Shown one piece after another: positions 35,705 through 43,938 of a DNA stretch of 64,000 nucleotides; the first letter of the stretch is position 1; each line of letters opens with the position of its first letter. The stretch is from the NCBI RefSeq assembly GCF_017052465.1, contig NZ_JAFHKT010000150.1, positions 62,001 through 126,000 of the forward strand. Direction: 5' to 3'. Source of the DNA: Arthrobacter pascens. Lineage in GTDB: Bacteria; Actinomycetota; Actinomycetes; Actinomycetales; Micrococcaceae. Under the pieces are notes generated by a model. That model searched no databases and had not been told where the DNA came from. It saw only the letters and a program-made list of their open reading frames with translations. A program made the position numbers and the translations under genes.

Positions 35705-35801
35705 GGTCTACTCACATTCGTTTTGCGCAGTTGAGGCCCCGTACGGACTGCTGAACAGATCCTGAACGGGGCCCCTGCTGCGTAGGGCTCAGGCGCGTTG
35801 G

Positions 35802-36608
35802 CTACTTGGTGGCTTCGCCGAACCAGGTGGTCTCGAACTTCTTGAGGCTTCCGTCGTCGGTCAGGCGCTTCAGCGTGGTGTTGACCTGGCCAAGCATGGC
35901 GGAGTTGCCCTTCTTGATCGCGATGCCCAGCTTCTCGCCGGTGGCGTAGTTCTCCACGCGCTTGTACTTGGCGTCGTCCTTGATGGCGTAGCCGAGGACG
36001 GACTGGTTGCCGAGGGCGGCGTCGATGGTGCCGGCCTTGAGTGCCTGGACCAGGAGTCCCGTGTCCTCAAACTGCTGCGCGTCGAGGCCCTTGTCCTTCG
36101 CGTACTTGGCGCCGGTGGTGGCCTGCTGCACGCCCACCTTCTTGCCCTTGGCGCCGTCGATGTTGGTGATGCCGGAAGCGTCAGAGGCGACGAGGGTCAG
36201 GTCATCGTTCAGGTACGGGTCGGAGAAGTCCATGACGGCCTTCCGCGGCTCCGTGATCGAAATCGAGGAGATGGAAACGTCGCACTGGGTCAGGGCGGTG
36301 CCGGTCTCGATGGCTTCGAAGGAGCTGTCCACCACGTTGAGCTCGGCCTTCATGTCCTTGGCAACCTCTGCGGCGATGTCCATGTCGAAGCCGACGATCT
36401 TGCCGTCCTTCTGGAACTCGAACGGTTCGTAGGGGACGTCCGAGCAGACGGTCAGTTTGCCGGCATTGATGAGCTGCACGCCGCCGTCGCTGCTTGTGGC
36501 AGCGGGAGTAGCGCCACCGCCGCCGCACGCGGTGAGGCTGAGTGCCCCGACAGCGAGCAGTGCGGCTGCCTTGGCGCTGAGTTTGGCCGTGGCAAGGGAC
36601 TTAAACAT
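35802..36608 (-). CDS. Polar amino-acid ABC transporter, substrate-binding lipoprotein
   Basis: Solute receptor of 268 residues, SBP_bac_3 family. A signal peptide ends in lipobox SLTACGGGG (Cys at about 28). Family segments include YEPFEFQKDGKIVGFDMDIA, FSDPYLNDDLTLVA, GKKVGVQQATTGAKYAKD and FETTWFGEATK. AAGGTAAGAAACC precedes the ATG. The upstream 214 nt to menF is AT-rich for this genome and probably holds the operon promoter (TTACACTATAAG on the minus strand), which I could not fix precisely. Confidence 0.94.
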   Translation of the reverse strand: MFKSLATAKLSAKAAALLAVGALSLTACGGGGATPAATSSDGGVQLINAGKLTVCSDVPYEPFEFQKDGKIVGFDMDIAAEVAKDMKAELNVVDSSFEAIETGTALTQCDVSISSISITEPRKAVMDFSDPYLNDDLTLVASDASGITNIDGAKGKKVGVQQATTGAKYAKDKGLDAQQFEDTGLLVQALKAGTIDAALGNQSVLGYAIKDDAKYKRVENYATGEKLGIAIKKGNSAMLGQVNTTLKRLTDDGSLKKFETTWFGEATK

Positions 36609-36822
36609 GGTTTCTTACCTTTTGTTGCAGGAGTATGCGGAACTTAGACGGCTTATAGTGTAACGCCGAATGAGAGATGTGCATCACAGAAAACTAACTT
36701 TGACTATTCGATAACTATTGCAGCCGATTTGGCAAGACGTTCCGGGCGGCAGGTGTCTGTGATTCCAGACCATGGAACGGCGGCATCGCGGCTAGAAGAG
36801 CACGGCTAGACGTCCGCCGCGC

Positions 36823-38151
36823 TCAGCTGCTGATGCCCAGCGATTCCAGCATCGGCCGGAACTTGGCCCACGTCTCGGCCAGTTCCGCCTCCGGATGCGA
36901 GCCTTCGACTATTCCGCATCCGGCATATAACCGGACGGTGGTGGGCGACTCGATGACCGCCCCGCGCAGGGCAATGCCCCACTCGCCGTTTCCGGCCGCA
37001 TCCAGCCAGCCCACCGGCCCGGCGTACGGACCCCGGTCCATATGCTCGAGCTTCCGGATCAACGCTCCGGCCACCTGTGTAGGCGTGCCGCAGACCGCAG
37101 CCGTGGGGTGCAGGGCGTTGATCAGGGCCAGGCAGGTGGGCACGTGCCCCTCCACCTCGGTGAGTTCGGCCTTGACGTCCGACGCCAGGTGCCACACGTT
37201 GGGCAGTTCCAGGATGAACGGCTCGCTGTGCGCGTTCATGGCCTCCGAGAACGGCGCCAGCTGAGTGGTCAGCGACTGGATGGCGATCTCGTGCTCATGC
37301 CGCTGCTTTTCGGAGCCGGCCAGCACACGCTCGGCGTAATCCAGAGGCAGCCCGGCCTCGCCGACGGCGTCGCGGCGGTCCAGCGTCCCCGCGAGAACAC
37401 GCGCCTGCGCGGTGCGCCCCTCCACCTGGATAAGCATTTCCGGCGTGGCGCCCACAAGGCCGTCCACCCCGTAGGTCCAGCATTCCCGGTACCGGATGGC
37501 GAGCTGCCGCAGTACCTCCGCCGCGTTGACACCATCCGGCACGGTGGCCACGACGTCCCGGGCCAGCACGAGCTTTTCCAGCTTGCCCGTGCGGATCTCG
37601 GCAACACCGGCCGCGACGGCGGCCATCCAGTCCTCTTCGCTGAGTGAGCCGGTTTCCAGCGTGGCGGTTCCGGAAAGTCCGACGGCGGCGGCCGGCTCTG
37701 CGGGCGTCTCGCCCGTGGCGGACCCTTCCAGCCAGCCCCTCAGCGCGGCGAGGGCACCCTCTTCGGTGAGCTCGCCGTCGTCGGCTGTTATCTGGGTGAG
37801 CCAGGCGCGGCCGTCCCGCACGCCGACCACGATCTCGGGCACAATCAGGCGGGATTCGTGGGCGGAAACTTTGGAGAACGCGAACGAGCCGAAGGCTACC
37901 GGGCCGGTGCCGGGGCATTCGACGTGGTCCGTGATGTCGGCCTCGATCACAAGGTGCCGCCACCAGATGTCCGCCTCAAGGAACCGCTCGGGCCCGGTGG
38001 CTGTAAACCGCGCCACCTCGCCAAAGCCCACGAGCCCGGCCTCCCGCCGCGTCCAGCAGAGAACGTCGTCCCGCACCAGATACGACGGCAGCCCCCCGGG
38101 AGTCGATTCTCCATCCAAAGGGACTGTCAGAGTGCGGAGCGTTCTGGTCAT
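36823..38151 (-). CDS. menF: Isochorismate synthase
   Basis: Chorismate-utilising enzyme that starts menaquinone synthesis by making isochorismate; 442 residues. The conserved C-terminal half (about 175-440) has KLEKLVLARDVVATVP, the Mg2+/chorismate segments TPEMLIQVEGR, SEKQRHEHEIAIQ and HPTAAVCGTPTQVAGALI, and GNGEWGIALRGAVIE with YAGCGIVEGSHPEAE. The divergent neighbour menG and nearby menC/menD support isochorismate synthase for menaquinone rather than for a siderophore; no 2,3-dihydroxybenzoate genes are seen. The start is ATG at 38151. Confidence 0.92.
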   Translation of the reverse strand: MTRTLRTLTVPLDGESTPGGLPSYLVRDDVLCWTRREAGLVGFGEVARFTATGPERFLEADIWWRHLVIEADITDHVECPGTGPVAFGSFAFSKVSAHESRLIVPEIVVGVRDGRAWLTQITADDGELTEEGALAALRGWLEGSATGETPAEPAAAVGLSGTATLETGSLSEEDWMAAVAAGVAEIRTGKLEKLVLARDVVATVPDGVNAAEVLRQLAIRYRECWTYGVDGLVGATPEMLIQVEGRTAQARVLAGTLDRRDAVGEAGLPLDYAERVLAGSEKQRHEHEIAIQSLTTQLAPFSEAMNAHSEPFILELPNVWHLASDVKAELTEVEGHVPTCLALINALHPTAAVCGTPTQVAGALIRKLEHMDRGPYAGPVGWLDAAGNGEWGIALRGAVIESPTTVRLYAGCGIVEGSHPEAELAETWAKFRPMLESLGISS

Positions 38152-38240
38152 GATGGGTCAACACTACTCTTAGGGACTTGAAGCTGCCGATCCGTCCCGC
38201 TGCGCACTGGGTGCCGCAAGTACGAAACGACAGATTCGGG

Positions 38241-38246
38241 TAGATT
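38241..38246 (+). promoter_or_regulatory. -10 element of leaderless menG transcript
   Basis: TAGATT ends 6 nt before the GTG of menG; no ribosome binding site lies between. The -35 region is not convincing. Confidence 0.5.
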
Positions 38247-38252
38247 GACAGG

Positions 38253-39032
38253 GTGAACCGAGCATCCTTGGAAAAGCGTCCGGACGAAGTAGCCACGATG
38301 TTTGACGACGTCGCACCGAAATACGATGTCGTCAACGATGTCCTCTCGATGGGACAGACCCGCCGCTGGCGCAAGGTCGTGGTGGAGGCCATGGATGTCC
38401 GGCCCGGCCAGCGCGTGCTGGACCTGGCCGCCGGAACGGGGACCTCGAGCGAGCCATATGCCGATGCGGGCATAAACGTGGTGGCCTGTGATTTCTCCCT
38501 TGGCATGCTCAAGGTGGGCAAGCGGCGCCGCCCGGATATCGACTTCATCGCCGGGGATGCCACCAACCTGCCCTTCGCGGACAACACCTTCGACGCCAGC
38601 ACCATCTCCTTCGGCCTGCGCAACGTCAACGAGCCGAAGAAGGCCCTCGCCGAGATGCTCCGCGTGACCAAGCCCGGCGGCAAGCTCGTCATTGCCGAGT
38701 TCTCCCAGCCCGTCGTGCCGCTCTGGCGCACCATGTACACCGAGTACCTCATGCGCGCCCTGCCGGCCATCGCCACCAAGGTCTCGTCCAACCCGGACGC
38801 CTACGTGTACCTCGCCGAGTCCATCCGCGCCTGGCCGGACCAGGACCACCTCGCCGCATGGCTGCAGGAAGCCGGCTGGGAAGAGGTCACGTACCGCAAC
38901 CTCAGCGGCGGCATCGTGGCCGTTCACCGTGCCCACAAGCCGCTCGCCGGCAACGGCTCGGCCGCCGCGATCGCTGCCCATACCGGCCCGGTGGCAAAGC
39001 TGCGCCGCAACATCCCGCGAACCGCCCGCTGA
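38253..39032 (+). CDS. menG: Demethylmenaquinone methyltransferase
   Basis: SAM-dependent C-methyltransferase giving menaquinone from demethylmenaquinone (UbiE/MenG family); 259 residues. Diagnostic segments are MFDDVAPKYDVVNDVLSMGQTRRWRK split over about 14-38, VLDLAAGTGTSSEPYADAG, ACDFSLGMLKVGKRR, FDASTISFGLRNVNEPKKAL and LVIAEFSQPVVPLWRTMY. The GTG at 38253 fits a leaderless mRNA. The stop is 4 nt before the reductase gene, so they form an operon with the polyprenyl synthase. Confidence 0.95.
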   Translation: MNRASLEKRPDEVATMFDDVAPKYDVVNDVLSMGQTRRWRKVVVEAMDVRPGQRVLDLAAGTGTSSEPYADAGINVVACDFSLGMLKVGKRRRPDIDFIAGDATNLPFADNTFDASTISFGLRNVNEPKKALAEMLRVTKPGGKLVIAEFSQPVVPLWRTMYTEYLMRALPAIATKVSSNPDAYVYLAESIRAWPDQDHLAAWLQEAGWEEVTYRNLSGGIVAVHRAHKPLAGNGSAAAIAAHTGPVAKLRRNIPRTAR

Positions 39033-39036
39033 CACT

Positions 39037-40371
39037 GTGAAAGTACTGATTGTTGGCGCAGGTCCGGCCGGATCCACGGCCGCGTATTACCTCGCCAAAG
39101 CCGGCGTCGACGTCACTGTCCTGGAAAAGACCAGCTTCCCGCGCGAAAAGGTATGCGGCGACGGCCTCACGCCGCGGGCCGTCCGGGAGATCCAGAAGCT
39201 CGGCCTGCCGCACCCCGAAGAGGAGGGCTGGCGCCGGAACAAGGGCCTGCGCCTGCTCGCCGGCGGCCGCTCCATCGAGCTGCCGTGGCCCGAGGTCTCG
39301 GACTTTCCGCAGTATGGCCTGATCCGGACGCGCCTCGGCTTTGATGAGGAGCTGGCCCGGCATGCCCAGGCGGCCGGTGCCACCGTCCTGGAACGCCACA
39401 GCGTCATCGAAGCGCTCCGCAGCGACGACGGCCGGGTGACCGGCGCCCGTGCCGCGGTCCTGGACGAGTCCGGACGCAAGACGGGGGAGACGCGCGACTT
39501 TACCGCCGACGTCGTCCTTGCCGCCGACGGCAACTCCACCCGCACCGCGGTGTCCCTCGGCATCCAGAAGCGCGACGACCGGCCCCTCGGCGTGGCCGTC
39601 CGCACCTACTTCACCTCGCCGCGCCACGAGGACGACTGGATGGAAGGCTGGCTGGAACTTCCCGGCCGCGACGGCAAGCTCCTGCCCGGCTACGGCTGGG
39701 TGTTCGGCGTCGGCGACGGCACGTCCAACGTGGGCCTGGGCATCCTGAACTCCTCCAAGGAATTCGGCAAGCTGGACTACAAGCAGGTGCTCCGCGAGTG
39801 GACCGCCGGCATGCCCTCCGAATGGGGCTTCACGCCCGAGAACCAGGTGGGAGAGATCCGCGGCGCCGCCCTGCCCATGGGCTTCAACCGCACGCCGCAC
39901 TACTCGCCGGGCCTGCTGCTTCTCGGCGATGCCGGCGGCATGGTGTCCCCGTTCAACGGCGAGGGCATCTCCTACGCCATGGAGTCCGCCCGCTTCGCGG
40001 CCGAGTTCATTGTTGACGCGTCCTCGCGCAGCGCCTCGGGCGGCTGGTCCACGCACGACGCCGATGCGCACCTTGCGGGGTACGCGGACTACGTGCGGGA
40101 ACAGTGGGGCTCGCACTTCACTCTGGGCCGGGCGTTTGCCGCGCTGATCGGCAAGCCTGCGGTCATGAAGCTCGCCCTGCGGACCGGGATGCCCATCCCC
40201 GTGCTGATGCGCTTCGTGGTCCGGCTCCTGGCCAACCTCACCGATCCGTCCGCCAAGGGCTTCGAGGACCGCGTGATCCGGGTTCTGGAATTGCTGGTGC
40301 CGGCCACGTCCAACACGTCCGCCAAGTCGCCGTCCGGCTTCGAATCAGCGGTTTCCGCAACAAAAAGTTAG
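39037..40371 (+). CDS. Geranylgeranyl-reductase-family FAD enzyme, MenJ-like
   Basis: FAD-dependent reductase of 444 residues. It has the dinucleotide motif VGAGPAGSTAAYYLAKAGVD at the N-terminus, the family motif PREKVCGDGLTPRAV (about 36-50) and the FAD motif LLLGDAGGMVSPFNGEGISY (about 290-310). In mycobacteria the related MenJ saturates one isoprene of menaquinone; position between menG and a polyprenyl diphosphate synthase supports the same job. The GTG at 39037, 4 nt after menG, begins the Rossmann motif directly; upstream codons in the frame are menG sequence. Confidence 0.9.
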   Translation: MKVLIVGAGPAGSTAAYYLAKAGVDVTVLEKTSFPREKVCGDGLTPRAVREIQKLGLPHPEEEGWRRNKGLRLLAGGRSIELPWPEVSDFPQYGLIRTRLGFDEELARHAQAAGATVLERHSVIEALRSDDGRVTGARAAVLDESGRKTGETRDFTADVVLAADGNSTRTAVSLGIQKRDDRPLGVAVRTYFTSPRHEDDWMEGWLELPGRDGKLLPGYGWVFGVGDGTSNVGLGILNSSKEFGKLDYKQVLREWTAGMPSEWGFTPENQVGEIRGAALPMGFNRTPHYSPGLLLLGDAGGMVSPFNGEGISYAMESARFAAEFIVDASSRSASGGWSTHDADAHLAGYADYVREQWGSHFTLGRAFAALIGKPAVMKLALRTGMPIPVLMRFVVRLLANLTDPSAKGFEDRVIRVLELLVPATSNTSAKSPSGFESAVSATKS

Positions 40372-40380
40372 GGTTAACCC

Positions 40381-41481
40381 GTGACCAACTCCGCGAACCA
40401 CAGCTGGACGCACGCCGGGCATGGCCTGCCGGCCTCCGAACCCAGCCTCAACACCACCGCCATCGCCACCGGACTCCAGCTGCCGGCAGGGTTCGCGGCC
40501 ATCGCGGAGGACCCCGACCTCGGCCCGGCCATCACCAACAATCTGGCCCGTGTGGAGAAGAAGCTCCGCGAGGCCATCGCCAACTCCGATCCGCTGGCTG
40601 ACGCAACGTCGCGTCACCTCGTGGAGGCCGGGGGCAAGCGCATCCGGCCCCTGCTGACCCTGTTGTGCGCACACCTGGGCGACGCCTCGCTGCCCGCCGT
40701 GGTGCAGGCAGCCGTGGTGGTGGAGCTGACGCACCTCGCCACCCTGTACCACGACGACGTCATGGACTCGGCCCCCTTCCGCCGCGGCGCCCCCACGGCG
40801 CACGAGGTCTGGGGCAACTCCGTTGCCGTCCTCACCGGGGACCTCATCTTCGCCCGCGCCTCCATCCTCGTGTCCGAGCTGGGCTCCCGCGCCCTCGGCA
40901 TCCAGGCCCGCACTTTTGAGCGCCTGTGCCTGGGCCAGCTGCACGAAACCGTCGGTCCGCGCCCGGACGAGGACCCGGTTGAGCACTACCTCTCCGTCAT
41001 CGCTGACAAGACCGGATCCCTCGTGGCGGCCTCCGGCCAGTTCGGGGCGATTTTCTCAGGCGCCGACGAAGCCTACGAAGACGTCCTGGTGGAGTACGGC
41101 GAAAAGGTTGGCGTGGCCTTCCAGCTGGCCGACGACGTCATCGATGTCACCGGCGTCAAGGTGAAGTCCGGCAAGTCTCCGGGCACGGACCTGCGCGAAG
41201 GCGTCCCCACCCTGCCGGTGCTGCTCCTGCGCAGCGCTGCGACGCAAGGTGACCAGTCCGCCGTCGAACTTCTCAAACTGATCGACGGCGACCTCTCCTC
41301 CGACGAGGCCCTGGCCGAAGCGGTGGCCGGCCTGCGCGAGCACCCCGTGACCGCCGAGTCGTGGGTGGTTGCCCGCGGATGGGCCGACGACGCGATCGCC
41401 GCGCTGGCACCCTTGCCCGAAGGTGTGGTCAAGGCTTCGCTGACCAGCTTCGCCCGGGCTGTCGTAGACCGCGCGAGCTAG
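40381..41481 (+). CDS. Polyprenyl diphosphate synthase (trans-isoprenyl)
   Basis: Chain-elongating prenyltransferase making the menaquinone side chain; 366 residues. It shows GGKRIRPLLTLL, the first aspartate motif LYHDDVMDSAPFRRG (about 121-135), GDLIFARAS, and the second aspartate motif FQLADDVIDVTG with the KSPGTDLREGVPTLPVLLL segment. Ahead of the catalytic core it has an extra hydrophilic N-terminus of about 45 residues. The GTG at 40381 lies 9 nt after the reductase gene. A strong terminator follows. The chain length cannot be told from sequence alone. Confidence 0.93.
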   Translation: MTNSANHSWTHAGHGLPASEPSLNTTAIATGLQLPAGFAAIAEDPDLGPAITNNLARVEKKLREAIANSDPLADATSRHLVEAGGKRIRPLLTLLCAHLGDASLPAVVQAAVVVELTHLATLYHDDVMDSAPFRRGAPTAHEVWGNSVAVLTGDLIFARASILVSELGSRALGIQARTFERLCLGQLHETVGPRPDEDPVEHYLSVIADKTGSLVAASGQFGAIFSGADEAYEDVLVEYGEKVGVAFQLADDVIDVTGVKVKSGKSPGTDLREGVPTLPVLLLRSAATQGDQSAVELLKLIDGDLSSDEALAEAVAGLREHPVTAESWVVARGWADDAIAALAPLPEGVVKASLTSFARAVVDRAS

Positions 41482-41498
41482 CCTCCAGACTTAAACGG

Positions 41499-41547
41499 AA
41501 CGGCCCCGGTTCCCTGCAGCGCCACACTGCTGGGAACCGGGGCCGTT
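41499..41547 (+). terminator. Intrinsic terminator after the menaquinone operon
   Basis: AACGGCCCCGGTTCCC (41499-41514) pairs exactly with 41532-41547, with an inner GCAG/CTGC pair and TTTCT just after. The rest of the 41482-41817 gap holds TGACAGGTTTGTCA near 41602 and an arm copy of the palindromic element at 41720-41743, but no gene I can support. Confidence 0.85.
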
Positions 41548-41719
41548 TCTCCGTTCGCATCAAATCCACCGGAGGCTTTAGTGGACCCGTGAATAAGTCT
41601 ATGACAGGTTTGTCACATTCTTCAAGTCGATTGTTAATCGCGCTGTCACGGCCCGTCCCGACCTTGTTTGCTCGCCGCTCCTGAAGGGCACGCCGGCGGG
41701 CTGGCGCGCCGCAGGCAAT

Positions 41720-41743
41720 CGGCCGCGAAAGAGGGTCGCGACG
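41720..41743 (+). repeat. Single-arm copy of the AAAGAGGGTC palindromic element
   Basis: CGGCCGCGAAAGAGGGTC then GCGACGG closely matches the right arm of the inverted repeat at 42741-42761 (CGGCCAAAGAGGGTCAGGAC then G). The two copies bracket the DUF559-type gene. Confidence 0.6.
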
Positions 41744-41817
41744 GATCCGGGGCGGGTTTGTGCACATAGACAGGTCCGCAGCTCCCCATCGCTGCCGAGC
41801 ACGGGGACCGTGGAGTG

Positions 41818-42657
41818 ATGGACCTTCAGACCTTCCTGGCGCGGCGCGGCGGAGCGGCCCGGAGAAGCGACCTCCTGCGTGCCGGATTCCTCCGGCCCAC
41901 GCTCGAGGCTGCGGTCGACGCCGGCCGCCTGCACCGGCCGCAGCGTGGTGTGTACGCGATGCGCGACGCGGACGACGGCGTCTTGGCCGCCTTCAGGTAC
42001 AACGGCCGGCTCACCTGCGTGTCGGCAGCGCGGTTCTACAGCCTGTGGGCCTTGCATACGCCGCAGGAAGTGCATCTGAGCTGCGGCAACGGTGTTCCGA
42101 AGAGCGGGGTGATAGACCACGCCCCGTGCACGCACGCCCCAGATCCGGCCCTACCGGTGGCGGGCCTCGCCGATGTCCTACTGCATGCTGTGCGGTGCCT
42201 CCCGGAGCTCGAAGCGCTGGCCCTGGTGCAGTCAGCCACCGGCCGAGGCCAGATTTCAGCCGACTTCCTGCGGAGCAAACTCATCGGGAACAGGAACGGC
42301 CGCGCCCGTGCCGTGCTGGACCTGCTGATTCCGCGGGCAGACTCCGTGCTGGAGATACTGGCACATACGCACTTTGTCCGCGCTGGCCTGAAGGTCCGCA
42401 TGCACGTCCACCTGCCGGGGGTGGGCGAGGTGGATTGCCTGGTTGAGGAATGCCTGGTGGTGGAACTGGACGGCTCCACGCACTTTGAACCCCGGCAGGT
42501 CAAGAAAGATCAGCGGAGGAACAACGCCGGCATGCTCGGGGGCCATCTCACACTGCGCTATTACTACGACGACGTGGTGCACCGGCCCGCCGCCATGGTG
42601 GAACAGGTCCAGGCCGTGCTCCGCCTGCGGGCACTGGGAAGGTTCGCACCCGAATGA
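41818..42657 (+). CDS. AbiEi-like N-terminal / DUF559-type nuclease-fold protein (copy 2)
   Basis: A 279-residue protein with the same plan as the one at 33034-33987 but low visible identity. The N-terminal helix-turn-helix region reads GGAARRSDLLRAGFLRPTLE and RLHRPQRGVYAM. The C-terminal part has the DUF559/Vsr-like pattern: DSVLEILAHTHF, HLPGVGEVDCLVEECLVVELDGSTHF and LTLRYYYDDVVHRP. That is an E-x-D-x-ExDG arrangement expected of a PD-(D/E)xK fold. The start may be ATG 41818 or the GTG just before it. It is bracketed by copies of one palindromic element and converges on a SUKH-like gene. Confidence 0.7.
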   Translation: MDLQTFLARRGGAARRSDLLRAGFLRPTLEAAVDAGRLHRPQRGVYAMRDADDGVLAAFRYNGRLTCVSAARFYSLWALHTPQEVHLSCGNGVPKSGVIDHAPCTHAPDPALPVAGLADVLLHAVRCLPELEALALVQSATGRGQISADFLRSKLIGNRNGRARAVLDLLIPRADSVLEILAHTHFVRAGLKVRMHVHLPGVGEVDCLVEECLVVELDGSTHFEPRQVKKDQRRNNAGMLGGHLTLRYYYDDVVHRPAAMVEQVQAVLRLRALGRFAPE

Positions 42658-42668
42658 CCCCCAGGTGC

Positions 42669-42763
42669 CGCCGTCGTGACCCTCTTTGCAGACGTGGGCA
42701 CCAAGACACGCAGGCTCATCGGCGAGCCGCGGCCCGTCTGCGGCCAAAGAGGGTCAGGACGGC
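42669..42763. repeat. Long imperfect inverted repeat (AAAGAGGGTC element)
   Basis: GCCGTCGTGACCCTCTTTGC and AGACG (42669-42694) pair with the segment ending at 42763 (CGTCTGCGGCCAAAGAGGGT then CAGGACGGC), with a few mismatches and a bulge, around a loop of about 40 nt. It lies between two convergent genes. A third, single-arm copy lies at 41720. Confidence 0.75.
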
Positions 42764-42769
42764 GCCGGC

Positions 42770-43192
42770 TCAGTCCTCGTCGTTAAAAGCCCACTCGAAC
42801 ATGTCGAAGACGAACTCGGAGAAGGTCCCCTCTTCGCTCTTCCACTGGCCGCGGGCGTTGTTGCGGCGGTACACGATGGGGTCCGGGATGCTGAGATCGC
42901 CCACGCGGAAGCCCCAGGTGAAGTTTTCTTCCTCGTCCTCCAGGAACATCAGGAAGCCTTCGTCATCCACTTCGAGTTCCTCGGGATCCCAGAAGTAGTG
43001 GTAGGCCTCCATGAGGTCCTCGCAGCCGCCGAGGGCCAGGTAAAACTCGCGCAGCACCAGGGGAACGGTGAACTGGTGCTCGGCGAGGGCCTTGTCGAGG
43101 TCCTCCTCGGGCAGCCCGTCCTCTTCCTGCCATTCGTCTTCGAGATACTTCGGAACTAGCGCACGGAACTTCTCGAGGAACATGTCAGTCAT
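42770..43192 (-). CDS. Acidic SUKH/SMI1-KNR4-like protein
   Basis: A 140-residue, very acidic soluble protein. The pattern LPEEDLDKALAEHQFTVP, LREFYLALGGCEDLMEA, FLMFLEDEEENFTWGFRV and DPIVYRRNN fits the SUKH (SMI1/KNR4) fold, whose members are often immunity proteins for polymorphic toxins. No toxin gene is adjacent, so it would be an orphan or have another role. The ATG at 43192 begins the conserved region; upstream codons in the frame lack a credible start. Assignment to SUKH is by pattern only. Confidence 0.7.
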   Translation of the reverse strand: MTDMFLEKFRALVPKYLEDEWQEEDGLPEEDLDKALAEHQFTVPLVLREFYLALGGCEDLMEAYHYFWDPEELEVDDEGFLMFLEDEEENFTWGFRVGDLSIPDPIVYRRNNARGQWKSEEGTFSEFVFDMFEWAFNDED

Positions 43193-43206
43193 GGCTCTTA
43201 TCCTAG

Positions 43207-43878
43207 CTAATCCCGGCCCCTCGAATTGCCGGTGTCCAGCCCTAGCCGCTGCCATCCCCGGACGGCCAGCGGAATGCGCCAGGAACGCCGCCAGGCCACC
43301 ACCCGGAACACGAAGACCACGGTGGCGACAGCGCACGCGGACACGGCGTTGAAGGCCCCCAATCCCCAAAGGGTGGTGGTGAGCACCGCGCCGCTGAAGG
43401 CCGGAAGGGCATAGAGGTCACTGGCGTCGAACAGTTGGGGCACCTCGTTGGCGGTGATGTCGCGCAGCAGGCCTCCGCCCACCGCCGTCGTGACGCCCAG
43501 CACGACCGCCGCCACCGGGTTCATGCCGAACGCCAGCGCCTTCAGCGTGCCGGTGATGCAGAACAGCGCCAGGCCGGCGGCGTCGAACAGGACGAGCAGG
43601 GAAGTGAAGCGCTGGACGCTGGAGAACAGGAAGTATACGAGCACTGTGGCGAGCAGGGGAGGCGCAAGGTAGGCGGGATTCGTGAAGGCCGCCGGCGGAC
43701 CGCTGTTGAGGATGATGTCTCGGATCACCCCGCCGCCGAGCGAAACGAGGGACGCAAGGAGGAGGGAGCCGATCAAGTCGAACTGTTTCCGCGCCGCGAG
43801 CAGCGATCCGGAGACCGCGAAGAAGAAGATGCCGGTCAGGTCCAGCCATACCAGGGCGATGTCAAAAGGGAATGTCAT
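43207..43878 (-). CDS. TRIC/UPF0126-family membrane channel protein
   Basis: A 223-residue protein with about seven helices arranged as two repeats. The glycine motifs LLLASLVSLGGGVIRDII and LGVTTAVGGGLLRDIT are diagnostic of the prokaryotic trimeric intracellular cation channel family. A short basic tail follows. It is upstream of the SUKH-like gene by 14 nt and divergent from the chelatase gene. Ion selectivity is not inferable. Confidence 0.9.
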   Translation of the reverse strand: MTFPFDIALVWLDLTGIFFFAVSGSLLAARKQFDLIGSLLLASLVSLGGGVIRDIILNSGPPAAFTNPAYLAPPLLATVLVYFLFSSVQRFTSLLVLFDAAGLALFCITGTLKALAFGMNPVAAVVLGVTTAVGGGLLRDITANEVPQLFDASDLYALPAFSGAVLTTTLWGLGAFNAVSACAVATVVFVFRVVAWRRSWRIPLAVRGWQRLGLDTGNSRGRD

Positions 43879-43938
43879 GAAGCGTCCCGGCTAATTTCAG
43901 GGGGCGGACAGTGCAGCTCCAACGTTACGCTAGCCCCT

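Noticed and set aside
36823..38151. Siderophore-type isochorismate synthase
   Set aside because: Menaquinone genes surround it and no dihydroxybenzoate or NRPS genes are visible.
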